64,000 bases of DNA from Zhengitettix transpicula (Eukaryota; Arthropoda; Insecta; Orthoptera; Tetrigidae). Below, in pieces: positions 35,345 to 47,949 of this stretch (positions within the stretch are counted from its first letter, which is position 1; each line of letters begins with the position of its first letter). A program made the translations under genes and the position numbers. The notes under the pieces were generated by a model, which saw nothing but the letters and a program-made list of their open reading frames with translations, ran no database searches and was not told the DNA's origin. The stretch is from NCBI GenBank assembly GCA_037074705.1, contig CM073591.1:90376032-90440031 (forward strand). Reading direction: 5' to 3'.

Positions 35345-37260
35345 GGATCGAGTTTGTAGCTGTGTCCGGAAAGATATCGCAAATCTGACAAGAATAAATC
35401 AGGGCTTTCCTGCTAACTGTGCACTAAAAAGATCTTTTAACTAGAGAAATACGCTCATAATATCAAAATAATTTATTTTGTGCTTCGGGAATAACTAGTA
35501 ATAATTTGCTAAGAATTGAATAGATAGCAGAGTTCATTGTATAATACAATAATTAAAGTCAAAATAAAATTTCAAACATCCAGGCGTACGCGTGAACAAC
35601 TGAAGGATAGTTTTCCGGAAAAGTTATAAAAATAAAGAAAGTGTGGTAATTTTATTCCTTTAAATACGATATTTTATGCTTGAGTATTTTATGCGAATAG
35701 TGAGTAATTTATTTATCAGTATTCCCTAATCTTTATTATTCACTGCTACCAATAAAAATTACTGATATCGATTAAAATTTAATATGTTTTAAGGGAATTA
35801 CGTCCTTGTTTTATTATATTTAAAAAAATTGTTTCTATAACATGTCGCTGCATGGATTTAAATTTAATTTACTACGTTATCTATAATTCAATCACTTCAG
35901 TTCCTAGAACAAATGCCGCATCCTCATTCTATTGCGTAAGTACCCGAGAGTAATATGTGAGATCAATTCACCTCTATATGAAGTCTGATTATTTCATTTT
36001 GAGTTATTTCATATTGATTTAGCAAAAATGATAGAAACACTAGCAATAATTAACTACCTCAATACGAATTTTCAAATACAAAATCTTATCATTTTTGGAA
36101 TTTTTAAATATTTTCAGGATCAAATTACTTTACTTGACTTTTAAATATTTGTTTCCCGATATTCCACATCTTCTTTTTACAGTGTTTAATGCCGTTAGTC
36201 CTTGCATTTGGTAATTTATATCCCGACCAAAAGGACAAAAAAAATTATAAAAAACTCGTTGTTTAGATCAGATACTTTGTTTTATCTCCTAAGAGTTGCA
36301 AATCACAAACGTATTTGATGAAAGTAATTTAAAATTTTTTGTTTTAATTATATTCATCAAACCAACGCATCAGAAACATTTAACAAAATGTAATAATAGT
36401 AACAAGATTTTTAAATTGTTAATAAAAGACCACATGTCTCCAAGTTTATATTTATCAAACATTATCCACACATTCAGCTTATTGCCTTCAAATCAAATAA
36501 TTTAAAATGAGCAGGATCTTAGAGAAGTGGTTTGAAACTAATCATGTATGAAAATTAAAGAAATTTTGGATGTTAATAGAAAGGAGGGTATTTATTTAAT
36601 GCTACCTATTGCCGACCTAATAAGAAAAATGACTGTTGTAATACAACATTTAAAAAGAATATTACATACCAAACGGCAAATATTTCAATAAATTCGGAAA
36701 TATTTTATATCCTGAGTTTTAATATTTTCAAGATTTAAATTTATTTATTTTGTTCATTATTCGTCGAAAGATGATAATACAATACAAAAAATACTAAATT
36801 CTACATACAGAATTGCAGATAAAATTAATATTATAATTTGATATCCTAATTAATTTAAATTGATAATATAACAATATCATGTATCATTAACAATACATTC
36901 TAAAAAACTAAGATTAGTCATTAAATATATTTTAGATGTAAACTAAACAGTGAATATATCAGATATTTTAAAGAAACTAATATATAAATTGTATAAAATA
37001 AAGTCACCTAATGGCCGTTAAATATATTTGATACAGTAACTTTACATTACATTTAGACGATTAACGTTTGTTATAATTTAAAAAATAGTATTATTAATAA
37101 TAAAATATAATTTAATAATAAAATATAATTTAATAATAACAATTTCAAGTCATCAGTAATTTAATATTTATTATAAAAAATTTTAATTTACATTATTAAA
37201 CATTAAATATAATATAGAAAAATGAATTTAACATTCTAATATTAAGAAATATTTTGATCT
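35345..37260. other. Very AT-rich stretch with no recognised gene
   Basis: One of the most AT-rich parts of the window, with short tandem slips such as TAATAATAAAATATAATT repeated at about 37095-37135. No protein or RNA gene is recognised. Confidence 0.5.
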
Positions 37261-37304
37261 TACGCTATTAATTTTAAACTAGTCAGCATATAAGCCCCAT
37301 ATTT

Positions 37305-37600
37305 TATTTTTCCTCATTTAAAAACTTATTTATATTATTAAAAATGTATATTCCCTTCAAGAGTCCCCCTTTATTTGTGGATCATTCAACATGTAAACTT
37401 TGAATATTTTCCCAATTGACTTTGTGGTTTTTATTCATAAGGTGCAAAGAAAGTTGTGTATTAGTCATATATTATATATTTGCAATATTTTTATGGTGAT
37501 AAATCCTTTTACTAATGCTCATTCCAGTCATATCAATATATTTTAATTCACAGTTTTATCATGTAAACACAATTTTTCATACCTCAATCTTTATCCTATC
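37305..37600 (-). pseudogene. Penelope-like element GIY-YIG endonuclease remnant (second copy)
   Basis: The minus-strand frame reads KIEV, stop, KIV, two stops, then NCELKYIDMTGMSISKRIYH, HKNIANI, NTQLSLHLMNKNHKVNWENI, QSLHVE and a tail GIYIFNNINKFLNEEK. EV-stop-KIV stands where GIYKI should be, and KYIDMTG stands for the YIGMTG half. The following H-L-x-x-x-x-H-x-x-x-W-x-x-I-x-x-L-H-x-E segment is typical of Penelope-like nucleases. It is a different lineage from the 29.4-kb copy, which has YVGQT, so at least two subfamilies were once present. There are four or more stops, and no reverse transcriptase is recognisable upstream. Confidence 0.75.
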
Positions 37601-37895
37601 CTTCATGTTATTTATCCATTTACCTATTTTATTTATGAGTTATATGATAAAAAATAAATTATTTACGGCTTAAAACTGGTGTTATTAACTTATCGAAAAA
37701 TCTCCGTAGAACCCTAATAATCATAAAATATTTAATCGACGATACTGCAACGTTCTTGTACATATTATTAAGGTTGTTTATGACCGAAAGGTTAAATAAA
37801 TTTGTAATGAAAAAGTACTTATATCAATAAGTTTGATGTTCTGATACCGTCTAAGTACCTCAAAAGTAATCTTTATAGGCCCACTGGGAAAGCGT

Positions 37896-37930
37896 CTGAA
37901 GAGGGTACACGTGTATGTACAGAAACGTTG
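37896..37930 (+). ncRNA. Hammerhead ribozyme-like motif
   Basis: CTGAAGA at 37896 is followed by GGGTACACGTGTATGTACA and then GAAAC with GTTG after it. GTAC pairs with GTAC around a 7-base loop, giving a plausible stem II between the two invariant boxes. Both boxes match the hammerhead consensus (CUGANGA and GAAA followed by C). Stems I and III and the cleavage site are not assigned. It lies some 300 bases from the second GIY-YIG remnant, on the opposite strand. Confidence 0.5.
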
Positions 37931-37934
37931 TATT

Positions 37935-39545
37935 GTTAATTCAAAATTTTATAATTTTTTTTTTTTAATTATGAAAAAAGCAATTCGTCTTTAACGATAC
38001 TTGATTGTTTAAAGCACACGTAGAAATAATATATTAGTTACTATACGTAACAGTACATTTATGATCTTCTGTTATTTGTGGAATCTTTGTTGCGTCATCT
38101 TCTACAGAAATTATTCACGTCGAACGTGAAAGAAGCAAAGAGGACGACAGTTTAATTCAATAAAAAGAAAGCATTCTACATATTTACTCGACTATTGGAG
38201 ACGGTGTCAGAATTATTAATGATTTTTGAAGTAGTTTTTTTTATATATGTCAAGGTGTAATGATTCTGGATAATATTTATTTTGTTATACTAGCTTTTAT
38301 AGTTTTACAATATTGGTCTATCTTAATCTAATTATGGAAAACTGGAATGGAGAAGTATTATAAGATGATTATATTAAATAAAATCTTAAGTTTATTATAA
38401 GTAAAACATAGAGACATGTACTTCTAATACGACTTCTGAGAGGAAATATAAAACATAAAATCGACTATACAAAATGAATTCAAATTATAACAGCAGTAGC
38501 TTCCTAGGTCAGCATTTAGACGCAGTGTCAGTATTCGATTGACTTGACTCACGCTAAGGAGCTACTGGTTGTAAAGTCTCTGCCCGGTTTATTGGTTTAT
38601 AGCGAGCATCTGCGAAGGAGCTTTAGCATAAAACGAGACTCACGCTATCACGTACCTTATTTATTCTTTTACTGTTCATAGCTTGCGCTCCTAAGTATAG
38701 ACAACTGTGCTCAATTCGTTGGCGGAAAGTTTTCAGGTCATTCAACCCACCAGATGTGACTCTAATAAAACCTTAAATCGTGGCACGACTCTATTCCTAA
38801 CAATCATAAAAATAACAAATCACTGTTATACTTCTGACAGCAGCGTAACTGCTTGCCGTGAAAATATAATTAAGTTTTCTATATAACAATAAAAGCGTCC
38901 AATAGGGGAGGAGAAAATAGACTGAGTTGGAAAGGACAATGATATTAAATTTTTAAATAAATATTTTTTTAAGTAACTCAACTCTTAAATTTTAAGTAGT
39001 TCAAACACAATAGAGTTAATATACCCTGAAACCATTCAGTTCCTAGAAGTGAATATAAAAAACGTAGGCCTACCTCACATCAAGGAGGTCAAAAACTCTT
39101 TCAAGAAATGTATTACTTTATAAATATGATTTAAATGATAAAAGAGTCTTACTGGTCAATCAAAACAAAGACTTTCCCGACACTAAATATTATGGTAATG
39201 AAGAAAATTGATAAACAATTATTTTTATTAATTATCATTATCAACACGTAGGGCATAAAAATTATTATCAGAAAAAACTATTATTATACTAAATAATAAA
39301 CACGATTTTATTTAACACATATATCCAAACCAACCATTAATAACAAATAATACATCAGTTCATGACGATGAACTACAATTTTTTTACGATTGGAACAGAT
39401 CCAGCGAGGAATATTGGCAAGAAAACAGCCAATATTATCAATACATTGGTATCATAACGTGAGAGCATTAAAGTCCCCTCCATGAAGTCGATTTTTTAAC
39501 CAAAACTTTATCGCCACGAAATTGTTCACTTGCCTATGTGCTATA
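37935..39545. other. Stretch with no recognised gene
   Basis: AT-rich DNA; no repeats shared with the window and no coding signal. Confidence 0.45.
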
Positions 39546-39547
39546 TG

Positions 39548-39548
<1 letters not shown>

Positions 39549-39597
<49 letters not shown>
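39549..39597. repeat. TA microsatellite
   Basis: An uninterrupted TA dinucleotide run. Confidence 0.95.
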
Positions 39598-39599
<2 letters not shown>

Positions 39600-40069
39600 G
39601 GCTGGACTCGTCCTACAAAAGAAATCTTCCTATTGAATTGACAAAATAAGACCCTTTTAAACGACTAGAATAATGCAGAGTTAAATAATCGTAATAATTT
39701 TAATACTTCACAATACAACGTAATTATAACTATACAATCTTCCTGTTGAAGTAATTATTTTTTGTACTGCCAAAGTGTTGATTGTGTTGCTCTTAAAACT
39801 ATTTTTTTCACAAATATGTTATAAATTTTCGACTTTTCTTTAAGATTTTTCTAGAAATAAAACCACTTAAAGTCATGTCACATGGTTTTGTTTATGTTGC
39901 GACGTTTATGGTGACTTGTATAGGGTCTCCGTATAAAATTAAAACTTTTGGAATAAGTATTTTGTATAATATTATAGAGTCCCACATTGTGCTTACTATA
40001 TATTTTTTATTTCGCAAAATGTCATTCCGAAATATTTTCCGTTGAGAGAAAAATTTAAACACATTTTTT

Positions 40070-40135
40070 TAGGTAACAGGCTACATGAGAGTAATCCACC
40101 TGGTGGCATAGGAAAGGATTTGAAAGGTGGGATGA
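40070..40135 (+). repeat. Repeat family A, 5' fragment
   Basis: Only the first 65 bases of the family remain: TTAGGTAACAGGCTACATGA, TAATCCACCTGGTGGCATAG, AAAGGATTTGAAAGGTGGGA. A short stretch after GGTGGCA is deleted. The TTTTTTTAGG lead-in is shared with other copies and marks the 5' end of the element. Confidence 0.8.
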
Positions 40136-40139
40136 TCGA

Positions 40140-41695
40140 ACTTCCCAAAATGTGTTTACAAAAGTTTGATTTAAATACAGAATCAGATTAATTACTTTAT
40201 TTATTATTGTCTTACAGAATTTAATATTTTTTTTCGTCCTTTTCGTAATATTTTTTCATAATTATTTTGATTAAATTTAAAAGAGTTAATGTGAATGTTA
40301 ATTGTGAATTAAACTATTCAACTTAATTTTTCATATAAGTAGCATTGAGCAATATTAAGAAGAATTCTCAAAGTAAAGTAAGTAAAAACTATTTATCTAT
40401 GATCGGTAACTAATCGCAACAATAAGACCGCAGCCGATCCGGCCGCAAACGGTCCAGTGTGTTTTCGGGAATTCTCAATGGATTTTTAAAAGTAAAAGTA
40501 GGTATGCGATGGAAGTAAAATAAAATTCTATAAAACTTTTCTTCAATGACAAATAAGTTTAATGTCGACCATTTTGGATATATCAGCACTAGAAGAATGC
40601 CAAAATGCATTATTTTCGAATATATCATAAAATGTCGTAAATTTGACGAACCGTTTCTATCACTATTTCGATAGAATTTAGTAGCTAGATATACCATTAG
40701 ATGCAAAATTTTATGCTCTACAATTTATTACTGAATATTATTTTCAATAGATTTCTTTTTATAATAGCGTAAAACTGAAAATAGGAGCAAAATTTAGATT
40801 TTCCCGAGGTCTTTTGAATTGGAAAACTTGGTTTTTCAATAATGTCCACAACATATACAAGTTGTAAAATAAAATAAAATACCATACCTTTTGCTCGTGG
40901 GGTCCTTTTTCTTTGGACATTGTTACTGCAAATCTCATACTCTAACCCAGTAGCTATGTGACATTGTACATGTTCACGGAATTGCTAGAATCGCAAATTT
41001 AGGAGGGCTTTTAAGGACTGATTGGAAGTGCTAAATGAGGCGAGGAAACGATAATGAAAGGAGTTATAGTTCAAAAGAGGAGGATTAAACAGTGACGAGG
41101 TAACATGATGCAGTGAAACTCATGTAGAACTTGCATTATTATATTACGCCCCCCCTAAAGTCTGCAAAACATTCAAAGACTGGAGATAATTCTAGTCCCA
41201 GGAGAACAAACAAAAATCACCTAACATAATTTTATTCCATCTGCCTGTCCAAATCGTTCCCGTACAGCATAAGTATGAATTTTCGTATTGAGTCGTCCAA
41301 AAATATCATTTAGATTTCCTTTGGTGCTCGTCCCAAAAATTTTCCTCCTTTGGGAGTCAATGATCTTTTGTTTGCAAATAAGTTGAAAAATTAATATTCA
41401 TTAAATTAAATTACATTAAACCCCCATATTAATCTATTGAGTACAGTGCGTCATTCATTTTCTTTAAAAGGAACAAATTTCTTTGGTCTAATCTTGATGG
41501 CCATTAAATGTTTAATTTTTTTGCATTGTATTTGGAGAATTCAAATTTGTGACCTAATAATGAAGAATTGAAGGGAATTATTTTATTAAATTTTTATTTA
41601 TAAATGCGTGTTACAGGGAAATATTTATAGTATTTTAATCGTGCTTACTGATATAATTCTTGTAATTGTTATTGGATAATTAACCCCAGTAATTG
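40140..41695. other. Stretch with no recognised gene
   Basis: AT-rich DNA. A 98-codon minus-strand frame (40410-40706) has no recognisable domain. The 41100-41360 part is less AT-rich but without a family I know. Confidence 0.4.
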
Positions 41696-41699
41696 CCAA

Positions 41700-42185
41700 T
41701 AAGGGCTCGAGGATCGTAAGCATGGCGAGTCCTGCATCATGGGGGATCTCATTTTCACCCCTCCAATCCGTTAGTCAACTGTTGGTCACAACAGTGACAC
41801 ATTAGGGTCTGAAAAGGAGACCATTCTGTACACCAAATCTGAAATCGCAGCTTCTGAAAAGCTGCAGCAGATGTCGGGCGTGGCAGCCAGGTTCGCCAAC
41901 CCCACCACCTGTTCACGATTGCTGCTAACAGATTGTCGCACATTAAAGCTACCCCCAGTGTCCACCCACCCTGATGTATTGGCTGGTCCGTGAGATCATA
42001 AAGCCCTGCACGGGGAGGTTTCATTCCCTAAATGGATGGACTCCATCCGCAACACATGTCGACCGCTCCGCTTTGTGGTCGCCATTTGTCGCGACAAATT
42101 CGTTGGCAGTTAAGCCCGGAGGGCAATTGGTAGATCTCACTTTTCAGACAACGAGGACACCCTCGGCTTAAAGCTTAAGAAGCAC
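41700..42185 (-). other. GC-rich block with an 89-codon frame, possible element
   Basis: Abrupt edges on both sides separate about 480 bases of high GC from AT-rich DNA, as expected of an inserted element. The minus-strand frame at 42024-41755 has QGGWTLGVALMCDNLLAAIV and then a W-rich segment; an opposing plus-strand frame overlaps its start. The word TTTGTCGCGACAAA is a perfect palindrome near 42090. I recognise no domain or termini, so it is either an unknown element or an exon-like unique region. Confidence 0.35.
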
Positions 42186-42739
42186 AATGTGCTTCACCAT
42201 TTAACTGTGAACGAATTAGGTGAATTTAGTCCAATTTGAAGGACTTTGGAAGAGTAGTACGAACTATTGAAGCACTTTTATTGTGTAATTTACTTTTTAT
42301 CACATTTAAATTTATTTTCAACTCAGCACAAATAACTATTTTTCTATACTTTCTGAAGACTAATAGGCTGTTAAGTTTTAAGTCATGTGGTAATCTCTCT
42401 ACAGTCGTTTGACGTGGATGGACTGACATTGAAGTTATGACGATAGAAAAGTAAATACGGTCGGTCTTGCGAATGAGCGTGAGATAGATCTGAATTAAAA
42501 AATTAAATCCAAATTTCAGACAGGAACATAAATTAAAGATTAAAATCACAAGTATATTTTCAAAAAAGTAAAATAAAAATTTTGTTTGGCATAACAGAGA
42601 TTCGATTTATTTTCCATATTAGAGAAATCAATTACGTTGCTGTGGAAAGTTTGGAAATAAATGACCAATAGGATAACTAACTCAAATTTTTAAATTTACT
42701 TTTTTTATTGTATCGACTCATAATTCAAATTACGATAAA

Positions 42740-45098
42740 TCGTACTTTATTTTTATACTGCCCGAGATGTCATTTTTCTATAACCCCAGATATGACTCCA
42801 ATTTCGGTTGCTTTTGCGCTATTTTTATGTAACGCTCCTCGAACCCTATCCCTAAATGTGCTCACCTCCCATGCCGAAGGGGGTTGAAGTCACTGACCAA
42901 ATTTGTCGGTCGTTTTTACATGTTAGAAGATTTTCGATAATCGAAAAGTATTTATTGCACGCAAAAATCGACCGATTACATTGTCTAAAAATTTCTACCC
43001 CCGCCCTCCACCTCTCAAACCCGTTGCGTTACCCAGGTAGACACAATTAGACACAGCGACAGTCATAGTCTCTGAATTGATTCGAATCTCGGTTGTTTAT
43101 TCGTTTTTTTAATTTAACGTACCTTCACCCAACCCCTAAGCTTGCTCCCCTCACAGGGTTTGAAATTATCCACAAACAGCATCGGTATAAAGACTTTCAA
43201 AGTAATTAACCCCAGGAAATAATTATCGCAAATATCGACCGTTTAACATGTTTGAAAATTTCCACCCCCGACCACTCCCGCTTCGGGGATATAAATGGCA
43301 AGTTTAATGTCTTAATTAAACTCAATGACAACTAAAGCTCCGGATTCGACTCCAATCTCAATGGTTTCTGCTTTCTTTTTATGTAATGCCACTTCACGCC
43401 CACCCTTAAGGGTGCACCCATCCAAATTGAAATTATACACAGAAAACATGTAGATAAATTTTATGAATCTCATTGATGCCGAAAAATATTTATTCGAAGC
43501 AAAAATCAGCCGGTTAACATGTTTGAAAATATATTCCCACACCCAACTCCGCCAAGCCCCTCACACCCCCGCACATCACCGCCAGTCCCCGTGCATTTCC
43601 CATGTTGTCATAAATACATTCACCTATATCTGGAATCTGGGAATTATTCACGTTATTTTCTAGTAACGTCCCTCCACCCCCACCCCTAACTGTGATCTTT
43701 CACGTGTGTCAAGGGGTTGAAATTAAAAGCAAAATCGGTAGAAATCTTATCAATGACATTGTCCCCGACAAATATTTATTCGCTACAAAAATCGACCGTT
43801 TAACATGTTTAAAAAATTTACACCCCCGTAACGTTTCCTTGGGGGAGTTAAACGAAATTTGGTGAAATTTGATTCACCGGTATAGATTTGTATTCTCCAC
43901 CCCAAACGCTAAGGGTGCTCTTTCCCCAGGTTGTAGAGGATGAAAATTATAGTCAGAAAACATCGATAGAAACACTATAAATCTCTTTGAACCCTAAAAA
44001 TATTTATCAGACTCAAATATCGGCTGTTTTAACATGTTTTAATATTTCCACCCCTGACCACACCCGCTCCTGGGGGGTGGTAATCGTGTCTCACCCAGAC
44101 AGTGTTTGTTACCTAGTCGCAAAGAACACGTGTACGAAATTTGGTGAAATTTGCTCCACCGGTGTAGATTTGTATAAGGAACATACAAACAAATATATAT
44201 ACAAACACTGCTTTATTTATAAGACAAGCTGGTTGGCCGGCGTTGCCCGAGATATCATTTATCTATAACCCCGATATGACTCCAATTTCAATTACTTTTG
44301 CGCTATTTTTATGTAACGCTTCGCGAACACTATCCCTAAATGTGCTCACCTCCCATGCCGAAGGGGGTTGAAATCATTGACCAAATATATCGACCGTTTT
44401 TACATGACTACTCCCACGTTGGGGACTTAAACGGGAAGTCTAATGTCGTAATTAAACTCAGTGACAACTATAACCCCGGATTAGACTCCAATCTCGATAG
44501 TTTCTGCTTTATTTTAATGTAATGCCACTACACGCCCACCCTTAAGGGTGCACCCCTCGAAAGCCCGAAACTGGTTGAAATTACACGCATACAACATGAG
44601 TAGAAATACAATAAATATAATTAAACCTGAAAAATATTGATTCAACGCAAATATCTGCCGTGTTTGCATGTTCCAAAATTTCCACCCCTCTACCCCTGCA
44701 TCTGAGGGGAAAATGCCAAGTTGAATGTCATAACTAAACTAAGTGACATCCATAACCTTTGATTTGACTCCAACCTCGGTTGTATTCGCGTTATTTTCTT
44801 GTAAAGCATCTCCACCCCAAACCCTAAGGGTGCCCTTTCCCCAGAGTGTAGAGAATGAAAATTATATTCAGATAAAATCGGTAGAAACACTATAAATATC
44901 TTTGACTCCTAATAATATTAATCCGACTCAAATATCGACTGTTTTAGCATGTTTAAATATTTCCACGCCCGTCCACCCCAGCTTTTGAGGGTGGGAGACG
45001 CGTCTCACCCAGACAGTGTTTGTTTCCTTGTCGCAAAGAACACGTGTACGAAATTTGGTGAAATTTGTTACATCGGTGTAGATTTGTATAAGGAACAT

Positions 45099-45133
<35 letters not shown>

Positions 45134-45165
45134 AACAAACGCTCTGCTTTATTTATTAGATATAA
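42740..45165 (-). repeat. Repeat family B, about eight tandem monomers plus head
   Basis: Read on the minus strand it begins with a head (45165 to about 44985) containing TATACAAATCTACACCGATG, CACCAAATTTCGTACACGTG and CAAACACTGTCTGGGTGAGA, then monomers. The GGTGGAAATTTTCAAACATG-type landmark falls near plus-strand positions 42989, 43255, 43523, 43810, 44038, 44404 (damaged), 44672 and 44955, so spacing is about 230 to 370 bases with most near 270. A second head copy lies at 44060-44200, which suggests two elements joined in tandem or nested. There is no coding capacity. GGGGTGGGGGTGG-like runs in each unit could fold into G-rich structures. Confidence 0.75.
45103..45131. repeat. TA microsatellite at the head of repeat B
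   Basis: A dinucleotide run immediately outside the head of the repeat B block; the element may have inserted beside it or carried it. Confidence 0.9.
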
Positions 45166-45169
45166 ATCG

Positions 45170-47425
45170 CAAGCAAGATTTTCACTAAGAACTATCCTTT
45201 TTTCTGTGACTGAATGAACTGGTACGTCTTTCGATCTACTTATGAAATATTGGATAACATTAGTATTTTAGAAATACGTTTCGAGAAAATTTCATCAAAG
45301 CTCATGAAATGATTTGTTGCATTATATCGACGTGTCATTATCGTACTCGTGGTAATACTCAGTACCACATGTCTGTCGAAACAGCTAACCACATTTAATC
45401 AAGATGATGAAACATCTTGTAAATATCAATATTGTTCGAATGTGTTCTTATTCACCCTCTTTGAGAGAACACCATCAATCAGCGAACGAGGTGGTGAGTC
45501 AGCGCCTTCTATTAATCCACGGTAGTGTTTCGCCTAGGAGGCCATCTGGCTGAAGAGGGTGTCGATGTCCGGCGGATTGGGAAGGGCTGACCTCAAAGCT
45601 ATCCTGTTAGCCAGAAGCACAACAGCCATATATATGCTAAACGGGGACCGCCACCCCGACGCTAGGAAGTAATAGTCACCCTCCCAAACTGTCTTCTGGA
45701 TAGGTGCTTACGATCCCTGTCCCAGAAATTTGGGACTCTCGAAGGGAAAATTAAAGGAAGGTGCTGTGAACGCTCACTAAAGGTAATTATTGAAACAATT
45801 GTCACAGTATTTCCAGGATGTGAGAGAATTAAATCCTGATTCACTATCTAACTGAGGATAATGAATGCGTTGACCACAGTGAATACGTTAACGAACGATA
45901 TATTACAACACAATATAATTAAATTATTCATAATTAAATTTTTCCGTTTCATCGGAACCGTAAATAAACGATAGTAATAGTTTCATAAAGAATAATGTAG
46001 AAATTTCTATATTTGAAATTGTAAAAATTTACTGGAAGGGTTCTATAATTAAAGATTTTAGGAGAAATAAATTTAATTTATGGAAACGATTAAGTAATTG
46101 TGGAGGACGTTAAATTTATTTCATAGTGCTATGGTTTCAACATCGCCATTAAGTATTATTTTGATGTAGCGTTCCATACTCATTGGGATTCTGCTCTAGA
46201 AAATTTTACTGATTTTACACATCAGTCGAGAAAATATCTCGTCAGCATACCATACAACGCGTTTAAAATTCAAGCTGATAGAGGACTAAATTTGTAAGGC
46301 CCAATAATTGGAATTCAAATTTAATTTCGTAGTAGAACAACAATGTTACCCCCAACATCGCTCGAGTATTTTTAGTCTAATTGAAGACAACAAAGTATTA
46401 ATATAATCTAGTATTCTAGTAGTAAAATTCACCGTCACGAAATTATTCAAAACCATTTTTACTATAATCATAAAAAAAATAATTTAAACATGAATTCTTT
46501 CTGCCTTAGAAATAATATTCCACTGGTTGCTCTTGTTGAGCTTCGTAGAAACTCTAGCATCTTCGAAAAGGTTTACTACTCACGTATCATATATCGATTA
46601 AGATATTCCTTTTTTATTGAGACTGCATAATAAATATCTCATAACTCTACCAACTCACTATCTTTTATTATAAACAACTGTAAAGGTTCTATCTATAAGT
46701 TGGATAAGCATAATGTGATGTTCCAAATATCATGTGTGGACTGTAATGTATGAAACGCAGCCAAAAACAAAAGGGCATTAAAAACTTGCATGAAATAACA
46801 TATTTCTCGTTACCTAGTCACAAACATTCATTTCTCATACAACATGTGATTTTTAATAATCATAGCAATAATGATGCTACATTAGATTCTGTAATCATAC
46901 ATTACGCTAGATTAATGTTTGAAGAGATACTGTTATTATATTTTAGGGTCATTATTGTATTTCTCCCTAGAAGATTAGAATAAAAGGGGACAGGATGAAA
47001 GCTGAGCCGATCGAATGGCCATCGCGACTACTGTCTGTTCTCACCTCATCTAAAATACAGTGTAGTATATCGTTGCGTAAATGCAAGTCTACATTAAAAT
47101 CTGTCGATTTTTTTAAGTTTCATTTTCCATATTTTTAATTAAATTGGAACCCACATCGAAACTGGGTGAGTTTGATATATTGAAGGTCTCTCTTTCATTG
47201 TAAAGGTCTGAAAAATCGCTCATCCAAAGCGGAGCCCATGGTATCTCTCCATTTTCTTTCAATTATTTAATCCTATTTTAACTTTTACTTCAAATGTTGT
47301 GTTTAGACTTTTCCCGTCTCTCTCACTGTGTCAGAACATTTACGGACCAATTTACTTTCCTATTTTCTTTCCGTAATTTTCCTATTTCACCTAGCCTTAA
47401 CTTTACAGACGTCAGGCGCAGGCGG
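45170..47425. other. Mostly AT-rich DNA with a GC-rich patch
   Basis: The 45480-45780 patch is balanced, with sharp edges and words such as CTAGGAGGCCATCTGGCTGA and GGGGACCGCCACCCCGAC. It could be the 3' end of an element or unique DNA. A 60-codon minus-strand frame there is not recognisable. The rest is AT-rich and unassigned. Confidence 0.35.
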
Positions 47426-47428
47426 GTT

Positions 47429-47947
47429 AGGTACACCCGCGAGAGAAAAGCCTTCGCAGGCTTCCTTCTTGTAATCCATTTAGTTGCCACTCACCTGTTA
47501 TGGCAAAGGAAATAGACTGAAAGGGGGAATCGGGGGGGGGGTGTAGATAGGCTATGTAAAGGGTAATCCACATAGTGGCAACTCCCCTCTTATAGCATAG
47601 GAAAGGGATTTGAAAGGGGGGATGCGGTAGGGTGTAGGAAGGTAGCCAAGGGTTACTAGGGCCCCCGGGCTATATTTTAAGGATAGGATCCTTAAAATAT
47701 AGCCCGGGGGCCCTAGTAACCCTTGGCTACCTTCCTACACCCTACCGCATCCACCCTTTCAAATCCCTTTCTTATGCTATAAGAGGGGAGTTGCCATCAT
47801 GTGGATTACCCTATACATAGCCTATCTACAGCCCCCCCCCCACCCATTCCCCCTTTCAGTCTATTTCTTTTGCCATAACAGGTGAGTGGCAACTAAATGG
47901 ATTACAAGAAGGAAGCCTGCGAAGGCTTTTCTCTCGCGGGTGTACCT
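47429..47947. repeat. Long near-perfect palindrome built from repeat A
   Basis: The left arm (47429-47684) and right arm (47688-47947) are reverse complements with roughly ten differences in about 256 bases, separated by just three bases (AGG). The inner 150 bases of each arm are the 5' part of repeat A. The outer 110 bases carry a diverged second version of the same 5' part (TTGCCACTCACCTGTTATGG against TTGCCACTATGTGGATTACC-type sequence) plus CCGCGAGAGAAAAGCC. Poly-G and poly-C runs lie in the arms. The scattered differences argue against a simple assembly mirror. Confidence 0.9.
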
Positions 47948-47949
47948 TC

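Noticed and set aside
41755..42171. 89-codon frame as a named gene
   Set aside because: No family recognised and an opposing frame overlaps it. Listed only as part of an unclassified block.
42740..45165. CRISPR-like or minisatellite array
   Set aside because: The units are about 270 bases and diverged, without short identical repeats and unique spacers. It is a eukaryotic dispersed repeat.
43312..45188. Several 60 to 93-codon frames as genes
   Set aside because: They are chance frames in repeat B monomers and the TA microsatellite.
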